Below the pieces are notes generated by a model. The model saw nothing but the letters and a program-made list of their open reading frames with translations. It was not told where the DNA came from and did not search any database. A stretch of 35,223 bases of DNA, taken from assembly GCA_947451475.1 (NCBI GenBank), contig CANFZC010000023.1, forward strand, positions 1 through 35,223, in the 5' to 3' direction. Shown piece by piece: positions 24,795 to 32,907 of this stretch; the first letter of the stretch is position 1, and each line of letters begins with the position of its first letter. The stretch comes from Flavobacteriaceae bacterium (GTDB lineage: Bacteria > Bacteroidota > Bacteroidia > Flavobacteriales > Flavobacteriaceae). The position numbers and the translations under genes are program-made.

Positions 24795-26330
24795 ATGAGT
24801 ATACAACTTAAAGAATATATAACAGCTACAGGAGAAGTAATTTTATATAATGGAATACCCGATTTTGACCGTTTGGAATTATTATCCAACGGTTATGGAG
24901 ATGTATGGCATAGTTCTTTCGAACAAGGTTACAAAAATGCATTTCCAGAGATAGTCTATCAAACAATTGAGTTTTACACTTGTGATTTTGATGGGATAGA
25001 GGAAGGAGTGAGTTGGCGTGTTAATCCAAATCAATTTGCAGTTAGAAAATTAGTTTGGGACCAATTAGAGGGATTTGATAATGAATATAGTTCAACTCAA
25101 ATGAAAGCCATTGATTTTGGCTATCGCGCCTTAGTAGCCGGAGCGGTTCCTCTATATGTTAACGGACTTTTTAAATCTGATATAAAAGATGAAATACGTA
25201 TTAGTCCAAAAGATCGACACGCTTTTTTTATAAAGAAATTTAAAATAGATCATGCACTTTTCATGATTTATAGAATTGGTTTTTGGAAACTTAGTGAATG
25301 GAATGCTTTTTTTTATGCAAAGAAAAAATTTAAGTTAAATAGAGATACTCCTGTATTATCCCCCAGAAAACTAAATGCTCTTGATGGGAATCCAAAAGTT
25401 AGTTATATTATTCCAACAATGATGCGGCAGGAGTATACAATACAATTATTAAATGATTTGTCTGCCCAATCCTATAAGCCTACTCAAGTTGTAATTGTAG
25501 ATGCTACACCCGTTGATGCTCGAAAAGTTGAATTATATCAATTTAGTGATTTTCCGTTTGAAATTATTCTGAAATGGCAAGAAACAAAAGGAAGTTGCCG
25601 AGCTAGAAATGAAGCTATTGATTTATGTACAGGCGATTACCTTATTTTTGGTGACGATGATATCAGGATACCAAAAGATTATATTGAAAATCATTTGCGT
25701 TTTTTACAAACTTATAATGCTTCTGCTTGTAATGGCCTAGATGTTAGGGCCGATAATGAAACACAAAATTTAGATGTTTTAGATACAAAATTAAACAATA
25801 TGGCAAAAGACCTCTACACTACTGGTGTGGCACTTTTTTTTAATAATGCAAATAATTGTGTTAAAAGGGAATATGTAAATAAATTAGTAGGTAATGATAT
25901 CAATTACGATGGGGGTTATGGAGAAGATAGTGATTTTGGATTGTCTTTAATAAAATTAGGAATTACCGTTTTACAAAACCCATTTGCAGCCAATTTACAT
26001 TTAAAACCCGCAACGGGAGGATATAGGTTTTGGGGCAATCAAGCGAGTGTACTTGGAAAAAACAGGAAGAAACAACCATGGGAATTAGACGTCCCAGTGA
26101 AATGGATAAGGCCACTTCCAAGTCCTACTGTTATTTATTTTTTCTTAAAGCATTATGACCGAAAATTGCTTTCAGAATACCGATATAAGTATATGGTGTC
26201 TTACTTATTTAAAGATTCTATCTGGTTATTTCCAATCCGTTTCATCAAATTGCCGCTTCGTCAATTACAATTTAAGAAGGCTGTATTTTATGCTGATAAA
26301 TTGATTCAATTAGGGAAAAGAACTAAATAA
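24795..26330 (+). CDS. GT2 glycosyltransferase with extra N-terminal half-GT domain
   Basis: A 511-aa protein with two parts. The C-terminal part (about 200 onward) is a standard GT-A domain: KVSYIIPTMMRQEYTIQLL, VVIVDATP, GSCRARNEAIDLCTGDYLIF and D287-D288-D289. It continues with an acceptor side, YDGGYGEDSDFGLSLI. The first ~130 residues look like the acceptor half of another GT-A enzyme (SWRVNPNQFAVRKLVWDQLE, then GFDNEYSSTQMKAIDFGYRA) without its nucleotide-binding half. This suggests a partial domain duplication or fusion. A palindrome, AAGCTTTTAAAGCTT (24773-24787), lies just before the start. The gene overlaps the next one by one base. Specificity unknown. Confidence 0.82.
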   Translation: MSIQLKEYITATGEVILYNGIPDFDRLELLSNGYGDVWHSSFEQGYKNAFPEIVYQTIEFYTCDFDGIEEGVSWRVNPNQFAVRKLVWDQLEGFDNEYSSTQMKAIDFGYRALVAGAVPLYVNGLFKSDIKDEIRISPKDRHAFFIKKFKIDHALFMIYRIGFWKLSEWNAFFYAKKKFKLNRDTPVLSPRKLNALDGNPKVSYIIPTMMRQEYTIQLLNDLSAQSYKPTQVVIVDATPVDARKVELYQFSDFPFEIILKWQETKGSCRARNEAIDLCTGDYLIFGDDDIRIPKDYIENHLRFLQTYNASACNGLDVRADNETQNLDVLDTKLNNMAKDLYTTGVALFFNNANNCVKREYVNKLVGNDINYDGGYGEDSDFGLSLIKLGITVLQNPFAANLHLKPATGGYRFWGNQASVLGKNRKKQPWELDVPVKWIRPLPSPTVIYFFLKHYDRKLLSEYRYKYMVSYLFKDSIWLFPIRFIKLPLRQLQFKKAVFYADKLIQLGKRTK

Positions 26331-27334
26331 TGAACATGTCTTTTACATTAATAGTGTGTACTTATATGAGACCAAAGTCTTTGTTGGACTTACTGGTTTC
26401 TGTTAAGTTTCAATCTTTATACCCAAATGAAATATTGATTATTGACGGATCTACCAATGATGAAACTAAAAAAATACTAGAGAAAAATGAATTTAAAAAT
26501 CTCCAATACTATAAAGTAACGGAAGAAAATAGAGGTCTAACAAAACAACGAAATTTCGGAATTTCTAAAACAAGCTCCTACTCAGAGATCATTTGTTTTT
26601 TGGATGATGATACTGTATTAGATTCTCATTATTTTGAAGAAATCATCCGGACTTACCAGGTGTATCCCGAAGCATTAGCTGTCGGTGGGTACATTACTAA
26701 TGAAGATCAGTGGACTCAAGTTAGTTCAGCATACATCCCATCTATTCATGAATTTTATTATGATGGATGGAAAAAAGTAGATGGTAGTCGTTTTGTGTTG
26801 AGAAAAAGATTAGGATTAGACTCGAATTCAAAACCTGGTTTTGTGCCTCAATTCTCTAATGGCAGAAGTACTAGTTTCTTGCCACCTTCTGGTAAAATTT
26901 ATGAAGTTGAACAATTAATGGGCGGTGTGTCTTCTTTCAGAAAATCAGTTTTTGATACTATAGCATTCTCGACCTATTTCGAAGGATATGGTTTGTATGA
27001 AGATGCAGATTTTACGTTTCGACTTTCTCATATCGGTAAATTATATGTAAATACAAAGGCACAGTTAGGTCATTTTCATGATGATGCGGGACGTCCCAAT
27101 AAGTACCGTTATGGGAAAATGGTAGTTCGTAATGGATGGTATGTTTGGAGAGTGAAGTTTCCTAAACCTAGTATTAAAGCTCGGTTTAAATGGAATGCTA
27201 TTGTTTTACTGTTATCATTTGTTCGTTTAGGCAACGTGATTACGACTTCTAAACGAAAAGAAGCAGGAACCGAATTTTTAGGTAGATTTGTGGGTTGGCT
27301 GAGTTTAATTGTCAATAAACCTAAATTTAAGTAA
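26330..27334 (+). CDS. GT2-family glycosyltransferase
   Basis: A 334-aa GT-A enzyme. Motifs are FTLIVCTYMRPKSLLDLL, ILIIDGSTNDETK, ENRGLTKQRNFGI and IICFLDDDTVLDSHYF (DDD metal site), then an acceptor side with MGGVSSFRKSVFDTI and YEDADFTFRLSHIG. The start ATG at 26330 overlaps the previous stop by one base; a second ATG six bases later is possible. A basic C-terminus with a short hydrophobic patch may bind the membrane. It has the same organisation as many capsule GT2 enzymes. The sugar donor is unknown. Confidence 0.9.
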   Translation: MNMSFTLIVCTYMRPKSLLDLLVSVKFQSLYPNEILIIDGSTNDETKKILEKNEFKNLQYYKVTEENRGLTKQRNFGISKTSSYSEIICFLDDDTVLDSHYFEEIIRTYQVYPEALAVGGYITNEDQWTQVSSAYIPSIHEFYYDGWKKVDGSRFVLRKRLGLDSNSKPGFVPQFSNGRSTSFLPPSGKIYEVEQLMGGVSSFRKSVFDTIAFSTYFEGYGLYEDADFTFRLSHIGKLYVNTKAQLGHFHDDAGRPNKYRYGKMVVRNGWYVWRVKFPKPSIKARFKWNAIVLLLSFVRLGNVITTSKRKEAGTEFLGRFVGWLSLIVNKPKFK

Positions 27335-27888
27335 TGAAACTGTATCAATTGATATATTCGGACTATGCTAAATATAAAAAATATGGCTCAAATTTTTGGG
27401 TGATTATTTTTTTAACCCAAGGATTTTGGGCTACTTTTCAATATAGAATTGCAAATTATTGCTTTAGAAAGGTGAAATGGAAACCACTCAAATTTATACT
27501 TTTTATCCCGTTATTTTTTTGGCAAAAAATAATTGAAATTACAACTGGAATATCAATGCCTGCTTCAGCATCTATTGGACACTCCTTTTATATTGGTCAT
27601 TTTGGGGGGATTATTTTGAATGCAAATACTTGCATTGGAGTTAACTGTAATATTTCACAAGGAGTTACAATTGGTATTTCTGGACTAAATGAAAAAAGAG
27701 GGGTTCCTGTTATAGGAAATAATGTATATATAGGAGCAAATAGTGTAGTGGCTGGTAAAATTACAGTCGAAGATAATGTGGTTATAGGTGCTTGTTCATT
27801 TGTGAATACGAATGTGACTTCTAATTCGGTTTGTTTAGGTGTACCGGCAGTCAAAATATCTGAAAATAGTTCAAAAGGATACATCTAA
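27334..27888 (+). CDS. Serine acetyltransferase-like (hexapeptide) O-acetyltransferase
   Basis: A 184-aa left-handed beta-helix acetyltransferase resembling CysE/WcaB-type enzymes of capsule loci. The N-terminal helical part (1-75) includes a hydrophobic stretch (FILFIPLFFWQKIIEI). Hexapeptide turns follow: ASIGHSFYIGHFGGIILNAN, NCNISQGVTIGISG, GNNVYIGANSVVAGKITVED and ACSFVNTN. The His of GHFGG is the expected catalytic base in this family. It probably O-acetylates a sugar of the repeat unit rather than free serine, since it lies between glycosyltransferase genes and overlaps both by one base. Confidence 0.85.
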   Translation: MKLYQLIYSDYAKYKKYGSNFWVIIFLTQGFWATFQYRIANYCFRKVKWKPLKFILFIPLFFWQKIIEITTGISMPASASIGHSFYIGHFGGIILNANTCIGVNCNISQGVTIGISGLNEKRGVPVIGNNVYIGANSVVAGKITVEDNVVIGACSFVNTNVTSNSVCLGVPAVKISENSSKGYI

Positions 27889-29006
27889 TGAAACTACTAG
27901 TAATTTCCACTGCTCCACTTATCCGAATTGAGAAAGATTATTTTGCCTATAGTCCCTATGCCAAGGAATTGGAACTTTGGGCTAAATATGCAGATGAAAT
28001 TGAAATGGTATGCCCAGTATGGAATTCGGATAAAAACCTTTTAAACCAACCCATTCATTTTTCAATTTCTAAAGTATATGCCGTTAAAGAATTTGATTTG
28101 ACCACTTTAAAGAATGCGTTTCAAGCAATTTATAAATTGTTATATAATTTATTTATAATTGCTAAAGCAATGCACACTGCTGATCATATTCATTTGCGTT
28201 GCCCTGGAAACATGGGTCTGATTGGATGCTTAATTCAAATTGCTTATCCAAACAAACCTAAAACCGCCAAGTATGCTGGAAATTGGGATAAAAAAGCAAG
28301 ACAACCTCTCAGCTATAAATTGCAAAAATGGATACTTGCCAATACGTTTTTAACCAAAAACATGCAAGTGCTTGTTTATGGTGAATGGGAAAACAGTTCA
28401 ATAAATATCAAATCCTTTTTTACGGCTAGCTATTTTGAAATCGACAAAATAGAATGTAAACCTAAATCGTTAATGGGAATTATTTCATTTCTCTTTGTCG
28501 GCACCCTTTCCAATGGAAAACAACCATTATATGCAATAAAATTGGTAGAGCAATTATATAAAAATGGACACAATGTTCAATTAACATTATTTGGAGAGGG
28601 AAATGAAAGGAAAATGTTGGAAGAGTATCTTGGTAAAAATAAACTGGATAGCTTTATTTTTTTGAAAGGCAATCAAAATCAGGATTCTGTTAAACAGGCC
28701 TATTTGACAAATCATTTTGTAATTTTACCATCAATGAGTGAAGGTTGGCCAAAGGTTGTTGCTGAAGGTATGTTTTGGGGCTGTTTACCTATAGCATCCA
28801 AAGTTTCGTGTGTGCCCAATATGCTTGACAATGGACGCAGGGGTTTGCTTTTAGAGATGATTTTAAGTCGAGATGTTGTTCAAATCGAAAGTCTTTTGGT
28901 AGATGATAAAAGCTATAATGAAAAAGTGGAGCAGGCATTAAATTGGTCGAGAATGTATACCTTAGATAAATTCGAAAATGAAATTAAAAAATTAGTACAG
29001 GTATGA
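27888..29006 (+). CDS. GT4-like glycosyltransferase
   Basis: A 372-aa GT-B protein. The N-terminal half starts LLVISTAPLIRIEKDYFAYS and includes DHIHLRCPGNMGLIGCL and TAKYAGNWDKKARQPLSYKL. The donor half includes ISFLFVGTLSNGKQPLYAI, LTLFGEGNERKMLEEYL and PSMSEGWPKVVAEGMFWG, where E-GWPKVVA-E is the E-x7-E motif. The start overlaps the acetyltransferase stop by one base, and the end overlaps the next GT4 gene by 4 bases (ATGA). Donor and linkage unknown. Confidence 0.86.
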   Translation: MKLLVISTAPLIRIEKDYFAYSPYAKELELWAKYADEIEMVCPVWNSDKNLLNQPIHFSISKVYAVKEFDLTTLKNAFQAIYKLLYNLFIIAKAMHTADHIHLRCPGNMGLIGCLIQIAYPNKPKTAKYAGNWDKKARQPLSYKLQKWILANTFLTKNMQVLVYGEWENSSINIKSFFTASYFEIDKIECKPKSLMGIISFLFVGTLSNGKQPLYAIKLVEQLYKNGHNVQLTLFGEGNERKMLEEYLGKNKLDSFIFLKGNQNQDSVKQAYLTNHFVILPSMSEGWPKVVAEGMFWGCLPIASKVSCVPNMLDNGRRGLLLEMILSRDVVQIESLLVDDKSYNEKVEQALNWSRMYTLDKFENEIKKLVQV

Positions 29007-30082
29007 GGATAGTGCAGATAATTGATTCACTCGATATTGGTGGTGCCGAAAAAATGGCAGTTAATTATGCGAATGCTCTTTCTGATAAAATTGATTTTTC
29101 AGGTTTAGTAACTACAAGAGCTGAGGGTGATTTAAAAACCCAAATTAATAATGAAGTCAACTATTTATATCTAAAAAAGAAAGCAATAATAGATATTTCT
29201 GCCTGTATTCGATTAAAAAAATTTTGTAAAGCTCATGATATTGATTTTCTTCATTGTCATAGTAGTTCCTATTTCATTGCAGTTCTCACCAAAATGATAT
29301 ATCCCAAGCTAAAAATTATTTGGCATGATCATAATGGGCTAAGTGAATTTATTACTTCTCAAAAAAATCATATTCTAAAAGCCGCTTCCTGTTTTTTTAG
29401 TGGAATTATAGTGGTAAATTACCAACTTAAAGATTGGGCCGAAAATTACCTGCATTGTAAAAATGTAATTTATTTACCCAATTTTACAGAACTAAATGGA
29501 GCGGTACCGCCCGTTACCTTTTTATATGGAAATCAAGGGAAAAGAATAGTATGTTTGGCAAACTTACGACCGCAAAAAAATCATTTTTTATTATTGGAAG
29601 TTGCTCAAAAATGTAAAGAAATTGATCCTGAATGGACATTTCATTTGATAGGGAAAGATTTTGAAGATGAGTATTCAACCAAAGTTAAAGAAGCTATTGT
29701 TGAAAGGAAACTTCAACATACAGTATATATTTATGGTGCCAAAAATGATATAAAAAATATTATTAGTCAATGTGATATCGCCATTTTTACATCAGATTCA
29801 GAAGGTCTTCCAGTCGCTTTAATTGAGTTTGGTCTACTAAAAAAACCTGTGCTTTCAACTAAAGTAGGTGAAATACCTTTAATTATAAACCATAACACTA
29901 ATGGTTTTATTGTAAAAGTTAATGAGCCAAACGAGTTTTTCGAATATCTAAAAAAATTAATCGATAATGAAGTACTAAGAACTAATTTTGGAGCTGCTTT
30001 ATACGAAACAATTAGAAAGAACAATTCCAAAAATGGTGTCATTGAAAAATATTTAACTTGGTTATTGGTAAATGGAAATTAA
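29003..30082 (+). CDS. GT4-family glycosyltransferase
   Basis: A 359-aa GT-B enzyme with a very typical start (RIVQIIDSLDIGGAEKMAVN), then DFLHCHSSSYFIAVLTKM and KIIWHDHNGLSEF. The donor half has RIVCLANLRPQKNHFLLLEV, TFHLIGKDFEDEY and TSDSEGLPVALIEFGLLKKP (E-GLPVALI-E). VGEIPLIINHNTNGFIV completes the donor-binding loop. It overlaps the upstream gene by 4 bases and the polymerase gene by 11. It probably adds one of the last sugars of the repeat unit, judging only from its place next to the polymerase. Confidence 0.9.
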   Translation: MRIVQIIDSLDIGGAEKMAVNYANALSDKIDFSGLVTTRAEGDLKTQINNEVNYLYLKKKAIIDISACIRLKKFCKAHDIDFLHCHSSSYFIAVLTKMIYPKLKIIWHDHNGLSEFITSQKNHILKAASCFFSGIIVVNYQLKDWAENYLHCKNVIYLPNFTELNGAVPPVTFLYGNQGKRIVCLANLRPQKNHFLLLEVAQKCKEIDPEWTFHLIGKDFEDEYSTKVKEAIVERKLQHTVYIYGAKNDIKNIISQCDIAIFTSDSEGLPVALIEFGLLKKPVLSTKVGEIPLIINHNTNGFIVKVNEPNEFFEYLKKLIDNEVLRTNFGAALYETIRKNNSKNGVIEKYLTWLLVNGN

Positions 30083-31406
30083 AGACAGTCATTATATACT
30101 ACTCGTTATACTACACATTGCAATTGGTGTGGCTATTTATTATGTGCAACCTTTATCAAGTTTATACGGGTTGGGCATCTTTTTACTCGGACTTTTTTAT
30201 GTTTTTAAAACGGGAAACAAAAATAACCAGGTTCTAATTGTAGCCGCGTATATAGTAGGTAGTGATGTTTTTTTAAGGATGACTTCCGGGTCAATCCTTT
30301 ACGAATTCTCAAAATATGGTGTGATTATTTTTGTAACGATTGGCATGTTGTATAGCGGACTTTCAAAAAATTCAGTTCCTTTTTGGATTTATCTACTGCT
30401 TTTAATTCCTGGTGTTTTTGTAGCGACCGAAACCTTGAATCTCGAATCCGATTTGAGAACATCTATTATGTTTAATATCTCGGGCCCGGTTTGTTTAGGA
30501 ATGTCGTCAATTTATTGCTATAACAGAAAAATAAGTTTCTCTCAAGTTAATAATTTATTATTGGCAATAGGACTCCCCGTAATTTCAACAGTTTCATACT
30601 TAATATTGTATACACCCGATCTAAAAGATGTACTTACCGGAACGGGTTCAAATGGTGAAACCTCAGGAGGATTCGGACCTAATCAGGTAGCTACCATTTT
30701 GGGTATTGGGATGTTTATTTTCTTTACCCGCTTAATTTTTAATTCAAAGAATAAAATTATTTTCATTGTTAATCTCTTAATAGCTTGTAATATTACATAT
30801 AGAGGTTTGGTTACATTTTCAAGAGGTGGAATGATAACAGGTTTCGTAATGATGATAATTTTATTGTTTTTTCTTTATAAAATTTCTAACTCCTCAGGTA
30901 GGTTTAAATTAAATTTACTTTTTATTTTTATGGCACTGGTATTCAGTGTTATATGGTTTTATACGTCTAGTCAAACAAGTGGGTTGATTGATAAACGATA
31001 TGCCAATCAGGATGCAATGGGTAGGGCTAAAGAAAGTAAATTGACAGGTAGGGAGGAAATAATGGAAAGCGAAATTGCTTCTTTTCTTGATAGCCCTATT
31101 TTCGGTATCGGAGTAGCCAAAGGACTTGAAATAAGGTATGAACAAACAGGCCAAATCATTACATCACATAACGAAATTACAAGAACTATCGCTGAGCACG
31201 GCACATTGGGTATCATAGCGTTAATAATAGTGTTTTTTACGCCTATCTTTTTATTTCTCGATAATAAGGAACACATTTATATGTTTTGTTTTTTAATTTT
31301 TTGGTTGCTCACTATCAATCATGCGGCCATGAGAATTGCCGCACCTGCATTTGTTTACTCATTGTCATTACTAAAGGTAACGTTCAATGAAGAGCAAGGA
31401 AAATGA
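30072..31406 (+). CDS. Wzy-like O-antigen polymerase/ligase family membrane protein
   Basis: A 444-aa integral membrane protein with about ten to twelve helices. The family signature region has FSRGGMITGFVMMIILLFF and a large periplasmic loop with KLTGREEIMESEI, SPIFGIGVAKGLEI and SHNEITRTIAEHGTLGIIAL, the H-N-x-x-x-x-x-x-x-E-x-G pattern of the Wzy/WaaL superfamily. It likely polymerises undecaprenyl-linked repeat units in the periplasm. A ligase role cannot be excluded from sequence. It is the only such gene in the window and ends with an ATGA overlap to a small membrane ORF. Confidence 0.85.
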   Translation: MEIKDSHYILLVILHIAIGVAIYYVQPLSSLYGLGIFLLGLFYVFKTGNKNNQVLIVAAYIVGSDVFLRMTSGSILYEFSKYGVIIFVTIGMLYSGLSKNSVPFWIYLLLLIPGVFVATETLNLESDLRTSIMFNISGPVCLGMSSIYCYNRKISFSQVNNLLLAIGLPVISTVSYLILYTPDLKDVLTGTGSNGETSGGFGPNQVATILGIGMFIFFTRLIFNSKNKIIFIVNLLIACNITYRGLVTFSRGGMITGFVMMIILLFFLYKISNSSGRFKLNLLFIFMALVFSVIWFYTSSQTSGLIDKRYANQDAMGRAKESKLTGREEIMESEIASFLDSPIFGIGVAKGLEIRYEQTGQIITSHNEITRTIAEHGTLGIIALIIVFFTPIFLFLDNKEHIYMFCFLIFWLLTINHAAMRIAAPAFVYSLSLLKVTFNEEQGK

Positions 31407-31513
31407 TTAGCAGACATAAGGAATTTATAATGATATTCATTCTCTGGAATTCCTTAATAGCTTTATATTATTTATTAACTTGCAACTCCAATAAAAGATT
31501 GAATTTCGATTAA
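31403..31513 (+). CDS. Small single-pass membrane protein (36 aa), candidate
   Basis: The ATG at 31403 overlaps the polymerase stop in an ATGA arrangement, and its own stop is 2 bases before the next start codon. The product starts MISRHKEF, has a hydrophobic segment IMIFILWNSLIALYYLLTC, and ends with the polar tail NSNKRLNFD. Basic residues before the helix predict an N-in, C-out orientation. It is short, but the exact fit into the gap between two tightly packed genes and the membrane-like product favour a real gene. An inverted repeat, AAGGAATT (31418-31425) with AATTCCTT (31448-31455), lies inside it and could instead be an RNA element. Not recognised as any family. Confidence 0.45.
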   Translation: MISRHKEFIMIFILWNSLIALYYLLTCNSNKRLNFD

Positions 31514-31515
31514 TT

Positions 31516-32907
31516 ATGAATAAATATAAAGACATACACTTTGAAATATCGGAGCGAAAAATACTGCTCAGAATTTTTGATGTAGTTTTTGTTTTATTCT
31601 TTCTATATCTAGTTGGAATTATATTCAAATTTGACTATTTCATCATTTCTACGACCAATTTTTACTGGACTTTTGTATTAGGACTATATCTTAATTTTAT
31701 CGGCTCAGTATTCGAAATGTATAATTTACAAGTAGCGAGTAATCAATTTCAAATCATAAAGAGTATAATGCTTACTACTTCGACAACGGTATTACTCTAT
31801 TTATTAACACCGATATTCACCCCGGTACTTCCCAACAGACTCCAAATCGTAATTTTCTTCTTTGCCGTTTTCTTAGCGCTTTTTACTTGGAGAATTATTT
31901 ATGTTCGCTTTTTTGCTTCCAATAGGTTTCTTAAAAAAGTAATTTTAATTTGTGATAAAGAACAAGTTAAAGAATTAGTAAACGGTTTAGAAAGTGTTGA
32001 TCCCCATTACAGAGTTTTGGGCTATGTTAATTCAGATAGTTCTGATGACAGTAAATTGACCTTTGTGAAAATTAAGAATATTGATATTAATTACTTAGAG
32101 AAATTTGTCAAAGAAAATTCTATTTCTGAAATTGTTATTGCTTCACAAAAAACAGACGGTATTACGGTTAATTTATACAATCAATTAATTCATTTACTGG
32201 AAAGCGGATTCATCATTAGAGAGTATACCCAAGTCTATGAAAATATAACCCAACGCATTCCCGTACAATATGTTTCAAGAGATTTTTACCGCTATTTTCC
32301 TTTCAGTCGTAGCAATCAAAATCACTTGTACCTAATAGCCGTTCGTATCATTGAAGTACTGATTTCACTAATTGGTATAAGTATCTGTCTTGTTTTGATT
32401 CCCTTAGTGTTCATAGGTAATCTACTTGGAAATAGAGGGAAATTGTTTTATACCCAAGAGAGAGTAGGTAAGAATGGGTTGGTCTTTAATATCGTGAAGT
32501 TCCGAACCATGATTAAAAATGCCGAAAAAGAAGGGGCGGTCTTTGCTACAACCAACGATGCACGAGTTACTCCTTTTGGTAAAATACTGCGAAAATCGCG
32601 TATCGATGAGTTCCCTCAATTCTTTAATATACTAAAAGGTGATATGGCTGTTATCGGGCCTAGACCAGAACGTCCTGTTTTTGTCAATGAAATCGCCGAC
32701 GTAATGCCGTTTTATGAAACTAGACATGTTATAAAACCAGGTCTAACGGGTTGGGCTCAAGTTAATTATTCTTATGGAGCAACGATAGAAGATAGTTTAA
32801 TCAAACTACAATACGACTTGTATTACATAAAACACCGTAGCCTTTTTCTAGACATCAATATTGTCTTCAAAACGTTCAGTACTATTCTATTTTACCGCGG
32901 CCAATAA
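31516..32907 (+). CDS. WcaJ/WbaP-type full-length initiating phosphoglycosyl transferase
   Basis: A 463-aa polyprenyl glycosylphosphotransferase. The N-terminal ~150 residues hold about four membrane helices. A Rossmann-like domain follows (LKKVILICDKEQVKELV onward), then a hydrophobic helix (about 277-300) and the catalytic domain. That domain contains YTQERVGKNG, FNIVKFRTM, the D364-E365 pair in SRIDEFPQFF, VIGPRPERP and KPGLTGWAQVNYSYGA. It moves a hexose- or N-acetylhexosamine-1-phosphate to undecaprenyl phosphate. It is the second initiating enzyme in this locus, with a different architecture from the PglC-like gene at 232. The end overlaps the convergent DUF4105 gene by 21 bases. Confidence 0.92.
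   Translation: MNKYKDIHFEISERKILLRIFDVVFVLFFLYLVGIIFKFDYFIISTTNFYWTFVLGLYLNFIGSVFEMYNLQVASNQFQIIKSIMLTTSTTVLLYLLTPIFTPVLPNRLQIVIFFFAVFLALFTWRIIYVRFFASNRFLKKVILICDKEQVKELVNGLESVDPHYRVLGYVNSDSSDDSKLTFVKIKNIDINYLEKFVKENSISEIVIASQKTDGITVNLYNQLIHLLESGFIIREYTQVYENITQRIPVQYVSRDFYRYFPFSRSNQNHLYLIAVRIIEVLISLIGISICLVLIPLVFIGNLLGNRGKLFYTQERVGKNGLVFNIVKFRTMIKNAEKEGAVFATTNDARVTPFGKILRKSRIDEFPQFFNILKGDMAVIGPRPERPVFVNEIADVMPFYETRHVIKPGLTGWAQVNYSYGATIEDSLIKLQYDLYYIKHRSLFLDINIVFKTFSTILFYRGQ

Noticed and set aside
24770..24811. A 13-codon ORF (MKLLKLIQDEYTT) just before and overlapping the GT2 gene at 24795
   Set aside because: It is very short, in another frame, and made largely of the AAGCTTTTAAAGCTT palindrome. 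Translational coupling is possible, but nothing supports a functional peptide.
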